DNA from: Erginobacter sp964587835
GTDB lineage: Bacteria > Auribacterota > Erginobacteria > Erginobacterales > Erginobacteraceae
DNA: 64,000 nucleotides
Reading direction: 5' to 3'
Assembly (NCBI GenBank): GCA_964587835.1
Contig: CAZPMN010000005.1
Coordinates: 1 to 64,000 of the forward strand
Shown: positions 42,805 through 51,762 of the stretch, in pieces
Layout: every line of letters begins with the position of its first letter
Position numbering within the stretch: position 1 is the first letter of the stretch
The notes under the pieces: model-generated
The model's database searches: none
Seen by the model: only the letters and a program-made list of their open reading frames with translations
What the model was told of the DNA's origin: nothing
Made by a program: the position numbers and the translations under genes

Positions 42805-43602
42805 ATGGAAAAAGTCAGCGGGTTGGTGGTCTGTTACAACAATATGCCCTACATCAAGAACTGCCTGGAGAGTATGGCCTGGGTCGACGAGCTGATCGTG
42901 ATCGATGCCTTCTCCACCGACGGGACGGAGAAACTGGCCCGGCAATACGCCGATAAGTTCATCCAGCGGGAGTACGTCTCCGACGGCAACCAGAAGAACT
43001 ACGGCTTCAGCCAGGCCTCTCACCCCTGGGTGGCGGTGATCGACTCCGACGAGATCATGCCCGAGCCCCTGCGCGATGAGATCCGCCGGACCCTGGTCAA
43101 CCCCGGTTACGGCTGTTACCTGGTCCATCGCAGCGGATTCTTTCTCGGCCGGGAGATGCGGCACGGCGGCTGGAACCGGGACAGGAACTATCTCCTGCTC
43201 CGCCCCGACCGGTATCGCTTCAGCGACGAGGAGGTCCACCAGCGGCTCCTCCCGGAGGAGGACTTCGGCATCCTGAACAACCGGCTGAAACACTACACCC
43301 ACCGTTCCATCGACGAGTTCGTCCGGAAATCCAACGACTACGCCACCCGGTCGGCTTGCAAATACCACCGGGCCGGGAAAAAGGGGTCGGCCGGGAAGAT
43401 TTTCTTCCACCCGTTTTACAATTTCCTCAAGGTCTATCTCCTCCGGCTCGGGTTCCTCGACGGCGTCCGGGGCCTGATTTCGGCCGCCCTCTCCTCGGCC
43501 TACGTGGCCGAGAAGTACGCCAAGCTCTGGGAGCTGGACCACCGGCGGGAGATCGAGTCCTCCCTTCCGGGAGGAGGTGACGGCGGAGCGGGAACCGAGT
43601 GA
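42805..43602 (+). CDS. family 2 glycosyltransferase, WaaE/KdtX-like
   Basis: The 265-residue cytosolic enzyme has the GT-A fold: LVVCYNNMPYIKNCLESMAWVDELIVIDAFSTDGT, then QKNYGFSQASHPWVAVIDSDE with the metal-binding DSDE, and EVHQRLLPEE with the catalytic-side acid. This pattern is close to WaaE/KdtX beta-1,4-glucosyltransferases of the LPS inner core and related O-antigen enzymes. The stop overlaps the next gene by four bases, so the GT2 and GT4 enzymes are coupled and likely act in sequence. Confidence 0.9.
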   Translation: MEKVSGLVVCYNNMPYIKNCLESMAWVDELIVIDAFSTDGTEKLARQYADKFIQREYVSDGNQKNYGFSQASHPWVAVIDSDEIMPEPLRDEIRRTLVNPGYGCYLVHRSGFFLGREMRHGGWNRDRNYLLLRPDRYRFSDEEVHQRLLPEEDFGILNNRLKHYTHRSIDEFVRKSNDYATRSACKYHRAGKKGSAGKIFFHPFYNFLKVYLLRLGFLDGVRGLISAALSSAYVAEKYAKLWELDHRREIESSLPGGGDGGAGTE

Positions 43603-44756
43603 ACGGCAATAATCGCCATACCCCACCCCGGCGCTCGCTCCTGGTCACCCACAAGAAGCGGTGGAACGGGGAGACGGAGTACGCCGCCTGCCTGATCGGG
43701 GCCGAGGTCGAACTGGGCTACCGGGTGACCCTGGTCGCGCCGGAGGCTTGCGAACTGGTCCGGCGGTTAAGGGACCGCGTTAACTTCGTCCCCCTCCCCG
43801 GTCTCCGACCGGCGGCCTCGCCCCGGGATTTCATCCGGGATTACCGGCTCGTCGCCGGGCTCCTGCAACGGGAGAGTTACGATATCGTTCATTCCTCCCG
43901 GGCTTCCGCCCACGCCATCACCGCCCTGGCCGTCCGGAAGCGGTTCCCCTTCCTTCACGTCCGGAGCGGGGCCAAAAAACCCTACGGCCACCCGGCCAAC
44001 CGGTTCCTCTACCGCTCCCTGACCGACGGGGTGGTCGTCTCCTCGACCCGGATCAGGGACTGGCTGGTGGGGAACCTGGGGCTGGATCCGGCGCGGGTCC
44101 ACCGGCTCCTGGCCCCGGTTGATACGGACACCTTCTCCCCCGGGGAACCCGACCCCGGACTCTTCCGGGAGCTGAACCTGGAGCCAGAGCAGCCCCTGGT
44201 GCTCAACGTGGCCCGGCTGGCCCCGGTCAAGGGACACCCCGTCCTGGTGGAAGCGATGGCCGCCGTCCTGAAGAGATTCCCTCGGGCCGTCCTAGTCCTG
44301 GTCGGTAATCCCTGGCGGGATCAGACCGGTCTCATTCTCCGCCAGGCCCGCGGGTTGGGGATCGGGAAATCGGTTATCTGCACCGGTCGGCGGGACGATG
44401 TGCAGAGGTTCATCCACTCCGCCGCGGTCTGCGTCTCCTCCTCGGTCGGGAGCGAGGAGAACTCGCGCGCGGTCTCCGAGTACATGGCTGGCGGGAAACC
44501 GGTGGTGGGAACCCGGGTGGGGGTGATCCCGGAACTAGTCGAGGATGGAGTGACCGGCCGGTTGGTTTCCCCCCAAAATTCGGTCGAGCTCGGAGCGGCG
44601 ATCGGGGAGATTCTCGCCGATCCGGGCCGGGCCCGGAGGATGGGCGAGGCCGGACGCCGGGCGGCGGAAGAGAGATTCTCCGCAAGGGTCTTTCAGCGGG
44701 AACTGAAATCCGTCCTTGACCAGACAATCGCCCGTTCCCTTTACCGGTCCGGTTAG
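43599..44756 (+). CDS. family 4 glycosyltransferase
   Basis: The 385-residue GT-B enzyme starts with GTG overlapping the GT2 stop (GTGA). The C-terminal nucleotide-sugar domain has LNVARLAPVKGHPVLVEAM, LVGNPWRDQTG, SSSVGSEENSRAVSEYMAGGKPVVGTRVGVIPELVEDGVTGRLV, the E-x7-E region of GT4. The N-terminal acceptor domain includes the YDIVHSSRASAHAITALAV strand-helix. It likely extends an LPS core or other surface glycan. A hairpin followed by a T-rich tract comes after the stop. Confidence 0.92.
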   Translation: MNGNNRHTPPRRSLLVTHKKRWNGETEYAACLIGAEVELGYRVTLVAPEACELVRRLRDRVNFVPLPGLRPAASPRDFIRDYRLVAGLLQRESYDIVHSSRASAHAITALAVRKRFPFLHVRSGAKKPYGHPANRFLYRSLTDGVVVSSTRIRDWLVGNLGLDPARVHRLLAPVDTDTFSPGEPDPGLFRELNLEPEQPLVLNVARLAPVKGHPVLVEAMAAVLKRFPRAVLVLVGNPWRDQTGLILRQARGLGIGKSVICTGRRDDVQRFIHSAAVCVSSSVGSEENSRAVSEYMAGGKPVVGTRVGVIPELVEDGVTGRLVSPQNSVELGAAIGEILADPGRARRMGEAGRRAAEERFSARVFQRELKSVLDQTIARSLYRSG

Positions 44757-44779
44757 CGGAGGACAATCCCTTCCGGGTT

Positions 44780-44820
44780 CCGGCGGGGTCGTTCTCTCCC
44801 CCGCCGGTTCTCCTTGTTTT
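44780..44820 (+). terminator. probable intrinsic terminator after the GT2-GT4 pair
   Basis: CCGGCGGGG (44780-44788) pairs perfectly with CCCCGCCGG (44799-44807) over a ten-base loop and is followed by TTCTCCTTGTTTT. The T tract is imperfect. It lies 24 bases after the GT4 stop. Confidence 0.6.
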
Positions 44821-44898
44821 CCCGGCACGGTTTCTGCATAATTCTCGCCCGACGATCGGCTCCCCTCTCCCGGGGGGACGTTGAGTAACTTTCAAGTT

Positions 44899-44922
44899 CG
44901 CCTGTCCGCCTCCGGACAGGCG
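44899..44922. repeat. 10-bp perfect hairpin upstream of the MORN-repeat gene
   Basis: CGCCTGTCCG (44899-44908), loop CCTC, CGGACAGGCG (44913-44922). It is followed by GAGAAAGCTGTGAT, reminiscent of the AAAGCTGATTAT end of the gyrB hairpin, so the two may belong to one dispersed family. No T tract. Confidence 0.4.
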
Positions 44923-44956
44923 AGAAAGCTGTGATGCAAACTGGGGGAAGAAAAAC

Positions 44957-45505
44957 GTGAAGTTGTGGAGTCTGACAGTGATAATCCTCCTGGCGGTCCT
45001 GCCCCCGCTGGCGCCCGGAGAGGAGGAAGAAGTCCTGGCCGACTTCCGGGTAGTCACCATCGGCCGGCTGGCCTACGAAGTGGGTTCATCGGAGCCATTC
45101 ACCGGCATAACCGTTTCCTACTGGCCCGACGGGAAGAAAAGACTGGAGACGGTATACCGAGCCGGGCAGCGGGTCAAGCAGACCCATTACAAGGACGGGC
45201 ACAAGGAGCACGAAACCGAGTACCGCGACGGCCGGGAACACGGCACGGCGACCGTCTGGGACAAGAGCGGGCAGGTGGTGGCCATGACCGAGTATCGGGA
45301 CGGCGAACGGCACGGCCGGCAGACCAAGTGGTATAAGAACGGGCAGAAGTATGAGGAGGGGGAGTACCGCAATGACCGCAAAACCGGGAAGTGGATCCGG
45401 TGGTCTCGGAAGGGGGCGAAGATCGCCGAGATCGTCTACCGGGACGGCGAGGTGATTAGCCGGAAGGATTGGGACGAGTTCGGCAACTTGATCAAAGAGC
45501 AGTAA
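44957..45505 (+). CDS. secreted MORN-variant (YwqK-like) repeat protein
   Basis: The 182-residue protein has a signal peptide (about 1-20) and at least four MORN_2-type repeats of about 23 residues: SYWPDGKKRLETVYRAGQ, HYKDGHKEHETEYRDGREHG, VWDKSGQVVAMTEYRDGERHG, KWYKNGQKYEEGEYRNDRKTG. Such proteins are often labelled YwqK-family antitoxin components, but a secreted one is more likely an envelope binding or scaffold protein. No toxin gene is adjacent. Confidence 0.85.
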   Translation: MKLWSLTVIILLAVLPPLAPGEEEEVLADFRVVTIGRLAYEVGSSEPFTGITVSYWPDGKKRLETVYRAGQRVKQTHYKDGHKEHETEYRDGREHGTATVWDKSGQVVAMTEYRDGERHGRQTKWYKNGQKYEEGEYRNDRKTGKWIRWSRKGAKIAEIVYRDGEVISRKDWDEFGNLIKEQ

Positions 45506-45543
45506 GGGAGAAGGCCCGCAACCGTAATCCAGGGCAAGCAGGA

Positions 45544-47439
45544 ATGAGACCCCCCCGGCGTCCTGATCCATTGCTTCCGTCTCCCCGGCCCGGTTCCCCC
45601 GGTTCGTCCCGATTCCCCGCCCGGCACGGTATTATCCCGCTCCTGCTGCCGGTCTTCCTCCTGCTCGGTTGGTTCCGAGCCGGGAATTGCCCGGCCGCCC
45701 CGATCCGGGTCGGTGTCTACCAGAACAGCCCCAAGGTCTACATCGACGACGCCGGGACGGTGAGGGGTATATTTCCGGAACTGCTGGACTATATCGCCCG
45801 CCAGGAAGGCTGGGAGCTGGAATACATTCCCGGATCCTGGGCCGAGAGTCTGGAGCGTCTGGAGGGCAACGAGATCGATATTATGGTCGACGTGGCGGTC
45901 TCCCCCGAACGCCGGCAGATCTATGATTTTCCCGAGGAGACGGTCCTGGCGAACTGGGGGACTGTCTACGCCAACCCCGACGTGCCGGTTGATTCCCTGC
46001 TCGATCTCCAGGGCCGGACGGTCGCCGTGATGGAGGGGAGCATTCATACCGCGGGCCCGGGGGGGATCCGGGAGCTGGTCGAACGTTTTGGCGTCAAGTG
46101 CACCTTCGTCGGGGTTGACAGTTACCAGAAGGTCTTCGAACTGCTCGATCGAAAGGAGGCCGATGCCGGGGTGGTCAACCGCCTCTTCGGCACCGTCTCG
46201 GAGAAGGATTACCGAATCCGGAAGACTGCGATCATCTTCAACCCCCGCCGGTTGACTTTCGCCTTTCCCAAAGATTCGGCCCGGGGCCGGCAACTGGCCG
46301 CCCGGATCGATCACCACCTGCGCGAACTCAAGGAGACCTCCGGGTCGTTTTACTACCGGGTGATGGATGTCTATCTCTTCGGGATCGCCGCTGGTCAGCT
46401 GGCGGCGGAGGTGGATCCGGGGAAGGTCAGGAAGATCCCCCTGACCGCGCGGGAGCGGGAGTGGATCGAAACCCACCCGGTGATCCGTCTGGGGGTCGAT
46501 CCGGAGTTTGTTCCCTTCGAGTATATTGACGAGGAGGGGAATTACCGGGGGATCAGTTCGGATTACGTGAAGATCCTAAACCAGCGTCTCGGGCTGAAGA
46601 TGGAGTTGGTCCCCGGTCTCAGCTGGCCCGAGGCGGTGGCCGGGGCCCGCGCGAAAGAGATCGACGTCCTGCCCTGCGTGGGCCGGACCGGGGAACGGCT
46701 CCGATTCCTGAGGTATTCCATCCCCTATATCGATTTCCAGCGGGTGATCATAACCCGTTCCGACGCTCCCTTCATCGGCGGGCTGGAGAGCCTGGGCCGG
46801 GAGGCCGTCGTGGCGGTGCAGGCCAACTCCTCCCACCAGGGGTACCTGGAGGAGAATACCGATCTTACCCTGCGCGACTACCCCACCCTCCAGGAGGCCC
46901 TGGAGGACGTCTCCGGCGGCCGGGTCGATGTCTTCGTCGGCAACCTGGCCTCGGCCACCTACTGGATCCGGAAACTGAACCTGACCAACCTGAAGGTCGC
47001 CGCTCCGGTCCGGGGCGACCCCCGAAGCCTCTACTTCGCCGTCCGCGAAGATTGGCCGGAATTAGTGGGGATCATCAACAAAGGGTTGGCCTCAATCACC
47101 GCCCGGGAGAAGAATGATATCCACCGTCGTTGGGTGAGCATTGATTATTCCTTCGGCCTCCACCCCCGGGTCCTCCGTCGGCATCTGCTTCGGCTGGGGG
47201 GGGGGAGCACTGCTGATCGTGGTCCTGATCCTGGCCTGGAACTACCGGTTGAAGAAGGAGATCGCCCGCCGGAAACAAGCGGAGATCGATCTGAAACAGG
47301 CCAAGGTCGCCGCCGAGTCGGCCGACCGGCTGAAGTCAGTCTTTCTGGCCACGATGTCCCACGAGCTGCGCACCCCCCTCAACTCCATCATCGGCTTCAC
47401 CGGGATCGTCCTCCAGCAGATCCCGGGTCCTCTGAATGA
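45544..47439 (+). CDS. two-SBP-domain sensor kinase, sensory part (frameshifted)
   Basis: From ATG at 45544, a signal anchor (about 30-47) precedes two periplasmic binding protein family 3 domains: IRVGVYQNSPKVYIDDAGTVRGIFPELLDYIA (about 52-285) and IRLGVDPEFVPFEYIDEEGNYRGISSDYVKIL (about 315-535). This is the EvgS/BvgS-like layout for sensing a small solute. The frame loses coding character after ten G at 47196-47205 and ends out of frame at 47439. The kinase continues in the next frame from 47206, so the two ORFs are probably one gene of about 825 residues split by one extra G. Confidence 0.85.
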   Translation: MRPPRRPDPLLPSPRPGSPGSSRFPARHGIIPLLLPVFLLLGWFRAGNCPAAPIRVGVYQNSPKVYIDDAGTVRGIFPELLDYIARQEGWELEYIPGSWAESLERLEGNEIDIMVDVAVSPERRQIYDFPEETVLANWGTVYANPDVPVDSLLDLQGRTVAVMEGSIHTAGPGGIRELVERFGVKCTFVGVDSYQKVFELLDRKEADAGVVNRLFGTVSEKDYRIRKTAIIFNPRRLTFAFPKDSARGRQLAARIDHHLRELKETSGSFYYRVMDVYLFGIAAGQLAAEVDPGKVRKIPLTAREREWIETHPVIRLGVDPEFVPFEYIDEEGNYRGISSDYVKILNQRLGLKMELVPGLSWPEAVAGARAKEIDVLPCVGRTGERLRFLRYSIPYIDFQRVIITRSDAPFIGGLESLGREAVVAVQANSSHQGYLEENTDLTLRDYPTLQEALEDVSGGRVDVFVGNLASATYWIRKLNLTNLKVAAPVRGDPRSLYFAVREDWPELVGIINKGLASITAREKNDIHRRWVSIDYSFGLHPRVLRRHLLRLGGGSTADRGPDPGLELPVEEGDRPPETSGDRSETGQGRRRVGRPAEVSLSGHDVPRAAHPPQLHHRLHRDRPPADPGSSE

Positions 47440-48019
47440 GGAGCAGCGCAAGCAGCTGGGGATGGTCCAGAAGAGCGCCCAGCACTTGCTGACCCTGATC
47501 AATGACGTTCTCGATCTTTCCAAGATCGAAGCCGGGCAGCTCAAGGTCGCCCGGAAGGAATTTGTAGTCCAGGAGGCGGTGGCGGCGGCGGTGGGCACGG
47601 TCAAACCGCTGGCGGAGAAGAAAGGTCTGCGCCTGATCTCCCGGGTTGACCAAGGGATCGGTACGGTCGTCAGTGATCGCCGGAGGGTGGAGCAGATCAT
47701 CATCAACCTGGTCAACAACGCGGTCAAGTTCACCCGGGAGGGGGAAGTCGAGGTCACCGCCGTTCTGGGGGACGGCGTTGTGGAATTCCGGGTCCGGGAT
47801 ACCGGTGTGGGAATCAAGCCCCAGGATATGGACAAGCTTTTTCAAAATTTCCAGCAGATCGATACCGGGCTGGACCGGCAGGTCGAGGGATCGGGGCTGG
47901 GTCTCTCGATTTGCCGAAAGCTGGTGCGGCTCCTGGGCGGGGAGATCTCGGTCGAGAGCATCTGGGGGGAGGGAAGCACGTTCACCTTCACCCTTCCCCG
48001 CCGCGCCCCCGAAGCCTGA
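47141..48019 (+). CDS. two-SBP-domain sensor kinase, histidine kinase part (frameshifted)
   Basis: In the +1 frame after the G tract come a membrane span (GALLIVVLILAW), a short coiled linker NYRLKKEIARRKQAEIDLKQAK, the H-box FLATMSHELRTPLNSIIGF with the phospho-accepting His, the N-box IIINLVNNAVKF, and G-boxes VRDTGVGIKPQD and GSGLGLSICRKLVRLLGG. No receiver domain follows, and no response regulator is adjacent. The listed start is where the frame opens; true translation probably enters from the upstream ORF. The coding part up to 47205 in this frame is not real protein. Confidence 0.85.
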   Translation: MIIPSASTPGSSVGICFGWGGGALLIVVLILAWNYRLKKEIARRKQAEIDLKQAKVAAESADRLKSVFLATMSHELRTPLNSIIGFTGIVLQQIPGPLNEEQRKQLGMVQKSAQHLLTLINDVLDLSKIEAGQLKVARKEFVVQEAVAAAVGTVKPLAEKKGLRLISRVDQGIGTVVSDRRRVEQIIINLVNNAVKFTREGEVEVTAVLGDGVVEFRVRDTGVGIKPQDMDKLFQNFQQIDTGLDRQVEGSGLGLSICRKLVRLLGGEISVESIWGEGSTFTFTLPRRAPEA

Positions 48020-48082
48020 TCTTCAATCCGTCCGTCCCCTTTGCCCTTGCCCCGGAGGAGCCGGTCAACCATAATCCGTGGC

Positions 48083-49105
48083 GTGAAAGCGATCCGTCTC
48101 CAGAAATTCGCCGCGGTCCTGGTTCCGATCTTTCTGGGCGGGGCGGTGCTCTTCGCCTGGGGGGCCGCCTTTCGGAACAGCCCCCGGGAGATTCCCATCC
48201 TGATGTATCATCGGATCAGCGATTGCGGGAGCAAGTGGTGCGTCCCTCCGGAAGTCTTCGAGGACCAGATGAGCTTTCTCCGGGAGGAGGGATATGTCAG
48301 TATCCTCCCCGGTGACTTGGTTGCCAACCGCCGCTGGGGCAAACCGCTCCCCGACCGCCCGGTGATCATCACCTTCGACGACGGCTACCTTGACGTGATT
48401 ACGGAAGTCGAGCCGGTGCTCGCGAAGTACGGCCTGCGGGGCATTGTCTACCTGATCACGGACTACGTGGCCGACCGTCCGGAAGAGCGGAAGCAGTTCG
48501 CCGGCGCCGACTGCCTGACCTGGCCGGAGGTCCGCGGGATCAGCCGCCGGGGGGTTCTCGCCTTCGGGGGCCACTCCTGCTCCCACGCCTCCCTGGTCCG
48601 CCAGCCGGCCTGCCGGAGAGAACCGTCTGGCTGTTCCGCCGCGATCGAGAGGTCCGCCGGTTTTCGGGTCGAAGACTTCTGCTATCCCCATGGGCAGTGC
48701 AATCAGGAGACGGTCACCTCCGTCCGTGGTGCCGGCTTCCGCACCGGGGTGACCAGCGAGAACAGGGTGGCGGCCTGGGGACCGGAGGCCGACCTCTACC
48801 GGCTGCCGCGGGTGTCGGTGATGGGGGGCCGGAATAGCTTTTCCCTGGAACGCCGGATTGTCCCGGGTTCTTTGGAGCCGGTCTTCGGTCTCGGCTATCA
48901 GGGAGTGGATATGGAGGTCAGCTCGGCGTTGAGGCTCCCCGGAGTTGACGGGGAACCGCTCTGGCACGCACCCCTCGAACTGCGGCCGGGGGGGGAGTAC
49001 TTATTGCACTGGCCGGTGCCGGAGGGGGCCGAAACCGGTCCCTTCCAGGTGGAGATCTGGGACAAGAACCGTATCCTCCGGCTTCACGCCGAAGAGTTTG
49101 ACTGA
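48083..49105 (+). CDS. polysaccharide deacetylase (NodB homology domain)
   Basis: The 340-residue protein (GTG at 48083) has an N-terminal membrane anchor and a NodB/CE4 domain: IPILMYHRIS, VIITFDDGYLDV with the catalytic Asp-Asp, FGGHSCSHASL with the metal-binding His pair and FCYPHGQCNQETV. A C-terminal beta domain of about 90 residues follows. It removes N-acetyl groups from a surface amino-sugar polymer or peptidoglycan. The start has no strong ribosome-binding site; TTG at 48041 is possible. It lies between the sensor kinase and the GT-C pair. Confidence 0.9.
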   Translation: MKAIRLQKFAAVLVPIFLGGAVLFAWGAAFRNSPREIPILMYHRISDCGSKWCVPPEVFEDQMSFLREEGYVSILPGDLVANRRWGKPLPDRPVIITFDDGYLDVITEVEPVLAKYGLRGIVYLITDYVADRPEERKQFAGADCLTWPEVRGISRRGVLAFGGHSCSHASLVRQPACRREPSGCSAAIERSAGFRVEDFCYPHGQCNQETVTSVRGAGFRTGVTSENRVAAWGPEADLYRLPRVSVMGGRNSFSLERRIVPGSLEPVFGLGYQGVDMEVSSALRLPGVDGEPLWHAPLELRPGGEYLLHWPVPEGAETGPFQVEIWDKNRILRLHAEEFD

Positions 49106-49155
49106 CCGGCCCGTCCGGCCGCCGTTTCCCCGCTCTCCCGCTCCGGGAAATCGAT

Positions 49156-51762
49156 ATGAGCTCACCGACAGGAATTAAGCGGAACGAAAGAGGGCCGGTC
49201 CGTTTTTCGGTTGTCCGGTGGGCGCTCCGTATCCTCTTCGCGGTTTCCCTCTTTGCCGTCGCCTTCAATCTCCGCTTCCGGGGGCTGGACTGGCCGGACC
49301 TTCATCCCGACAGTGAGAATATGACCCGGTGGATGCGCTGGACGCGCCATCATCCCTACGTGCTCGACCGGGTCTACCCGAGCGGGTTCTTCACCCTCTT
49401 CCGTCCCTTCCAGAAGCTGGAGGCCGGGGGAGGAATCTCCCGGATCAACCGGGCCGCTGAACGGCTGGGCCTGCTAACCCCGCCCGCCGCGCGGCTGACC
49501 ATCGTCCTTCTGGCCCGCCAGTTCAACGCCCTGCTTGGCGCCCTGACCTGCCTGGTCTTGCTCCTCCTGACCTGGTCGGTTACCGGTTCCTTCCCGGCGG
49601 CCGCCTTCGCCGCCGCCCTGGCCGCTTTCAATCCCTGGCATATCGAGCACTGCCATTACGCGGAGACCGATATCGCGATGGTCTTCGCCCTCAGTCTCGC
49701 CCTGCTGCTCTGGTCCCGGGTGGAGCGGCGCCCGGGCCCGGTCTTCTTCATCCCCGCGGCCCTGGTCTCCGGTTTCGCCGCCGGGGTCAAATACCCGCTT
49801 CTCCTCCTGATCGTTCTGGTTGCCGCCTACGCCCTGGGCCGACCCTTCCGTCGCCGGGCATTGCTCTGGCTGCCGGCCGGTCTTTTGCTCTTTTTGGCCG
49901 GGTTCCTTCTGGCCGACCCGGCGCCGCTGCTCGATCCCGGCCGGTTCGCAAACGAATGCCGGGTTGGGGCGGCGGGGGTGGCCGCCGAGGCGCCGGGGGT
50001 GGTCGGGCTGGCTTCCGGCCTCCCTCTGGCCCGGTTCCGGCACCAGTTATTCTGGGGCAGCCGTTTCCTCCGGGCGCTGGGGGCGGTCCGGCTGGTGGTG
50101 ATCCTGGTCGGGACCTGGTTTCTTCTTCGGCGTCCCTGGCGGAGCCGCTGGCGGGTGACCCTGCTCTTTCCCCTGGTCTATGCCGCCTACCTGGTCGGCC
50201 TGGCCCCCTGGATCCGGATGCAGGAGATCCTGCCTCTGATGCCCTTCTTCGCCTGCGCCACGGCGTCGGTCGGGGCCCCCCTGGCGGCTTGGGCCCGGTC
50301 CGGTCGCTCCCGACTCCGTCGGACCCTGGTCCTCCTCCTGGTCGCCGCCGTCTTGCTCCCGGCCGCGGTCACGGGGACCCGCCGCGCCAACCTTTTCACC
50401 ACTTGCGACACTCGCCACTGGGCGGAAGACTGGCTGCAGCGTCACTTCCCCCGGGGGACGGCCCTCGGCGCCGAGATCTACACCAAGTCCCGACCCGGCC
50501 GGCCGGTCCCGGTCCCGGAGCTGGAGGCAATCTCCAAGATCGAGTGGCGCGGTCTCGATCACGCCCGGGACGTCGGCGCCTCCTACCTCCTCCGCAATGC
50601 CACCCTGCCCGGCCGGGGGGCCTTCAACCCCTTCACGGGGCGGCTCTACGGGGTCTATGAACGGAACCGCCGCGAGTTCCTCGACGATTCGGAACTGCTG
50701 GCCGCCTGGTCCCCCCTCGGCCCGGAGGACGAGACGACCTTCGCCTTCGTCAACCCGGAGCTGCAGCTTTACGGCCTGCGCCGTTACCGGGAGCGGCTCT
50801 CCCTAGAGGTTCCCCTGCTCACTCCCTGCCTGGTCCCGACCGACGGGGAAGCCGGGTGCTTTCCCCTCGGCCGCCGCCTCGGGGGCTCGGCCGCGATCGC
50901 AGTTGATCCGCGCACCCGCCGCCTGGTGATCGGCGGTCCGGAACTCCCGCCGGGTGGCCCCTTCCTGGTCTTCGTCAACCGCGGTCCGGCCACCGTGGTC
51001 CGCTGGCGGGGACGGGGTCGGGTGGAGACCCGCCCGGCGGCCGTGGGCGGGGCTTTCGCCGTTCCCCTGACCGATCTGCCCTTCCGGTCCCTGGTCGAGC
51101 GCTTCGCCTCCATCCGGGTGCGTACGGAAAGGGCCGGCGCCGGCGCCGCCCGAGTCGTCTTTGACCGCTGGCAGGCGGCGGCCCTCCTCCTTGACTCGGG
51201 CGACCCGGAAGGCGCTCTGGAACTGCTCGAGACCCCCACGACGCCCAACGAACTCCTGGTTCGTTTCCTGGCGAAGGTCTCGGCCGGAATTCCTCCAAAC
51301 GTGGCGGAGGTCAAGCAGGCCCGGGAGACGCTTCGCCTGCTGGAACGAGCCGATGGTCTTTCCCCCCGGGAGTTGCGGGTCAACGGAGTCAGCGGGTACT
51401 ATCTCGAACAATTCGCCCGGATTTATCTCGGAAAACGCGACGTGGTCTATCCATCAGGTGCTCTGAGGGAAGGAGTTCTCGCCCCCTCCGGGCGCTGGCA
51501 TCTTCGGGCCGAGGTCCGCAGTGAGCCCGGTTCCGACTGGACAACCGTTGTCGAAAAACTCCAGGCCGATCGACAAAAATGGCTTGATCTGTTTGTGAGC
51601 CGTCTGGATGATCCCGGAACCGTCCCGGGCGGGGAATTCCCGCAGTACCGCAACGCCGAAATTTTCTGGACGCTGGCGGACCAACTCGCAAACTTGCGGC
51701 AGCGGCTGGTTACAGCCCTCGCCGCGGCGTCCCCGCCCCTCGGGGAGGCCGGCCGGCCGTGA
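49156..51762 (+). CDS. large GT39-like membrane glycosyltransferase with C-terminal extension
   Basis: The 868-residue protein has about 11 spans in its first 430 residues. The first loop holds WPDLHPDSENMTRWMRWTRHHPY and YPSGFFTLFRP, the positions of the GT-C acidic motif. The helix NPWHIEHCHYAETDIAMVFALSLAL is typical of PMT_2 proteins, where H and E residues precede a D. The last 440 residues are soluble and largely extracytoplasmic: a beta-rich part, then a helical TPR-like tail (ALLLDSGDPEGALELLETP). The next gene overlaps its stop by four bases, so they form a pair. Confidence 0.8.
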   Translation: MSSPTGIKRNERGPVRFSVVRWALRILFAVSLFAVAFNLRFRGLDWPDLHPDSENMTRWMRWTRHHPYVLDRVYPSGFFTLFRPFQKLEAGGGISRINRAAERLGLLTPPAARLTIVLLARQFNALLGALTCLVLLLLTWSVTGSFPAAAFAAALAAFNPWHIEHCHYAETDIAMVFALSLALLLWSRVERRPGPVFFIPAALVSGFAAGVKYPLLLLIVLVAAYALGRPFRRRALLWLPAGLLLFLAGFLLADPAPLLDPGRFANECRVGAAGVAAEAPGVVGLASGLPLARFRHQLFWGSRFLRALGAVRLVVILVGTWFLLRRPWRSRWRVTLLFPLVYAAYLVGLAPWIRMQEILPLMPFFACATASVGAPLAAWARSGRSRLRRTLVLLLVAAVLLPAAVTGTRRANLFTTCDTRHWAEDWLQRHFPRGTALGAEIYTKSRPGRPVPVPELEAISKIEWRGLDHARDVGASYLLRNATLPGRGAFNPFTGRLYGVYERNRREFLDDSELLAAWSPLGPEDETTFAFVNPELQLYGLRRYRERLSLEVPLLTPCLVPTDGEAGCFPLGRRLGGSAAIAVDPRTRRLVIGGPELPPGGPFLVFVNRGPATVVRWRGRGRVETRPAAVGGAFAVPLTDLPFRSLVERFASIRVRTERAGAGAARVVFDRWQAAALLLDSGDPEGALELLETPTTPNELLVRFLAKVSAGIPPNVAEVKQARETLRLLERADGLSPRELRVNGVSGYYLEQFARIYLGKRDVVYPSGALREGVLAPSGRWHLRAEVRSEPGSDWTTVVEKLQADRQKWLDLFVSRLDDPGTVPGGEFPQYRNAEIFWTLADQLANLRQRLVTALAAASPPLGEAGRP

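Noticed and set aside
44957..45505. Toxin-antitoxin system suggested by YwqK-like MORN repeats
   Set aside because: The protein has a signal peptide and no toxin gene is adjacent; the antitoxin label of this family is not functional evidence.
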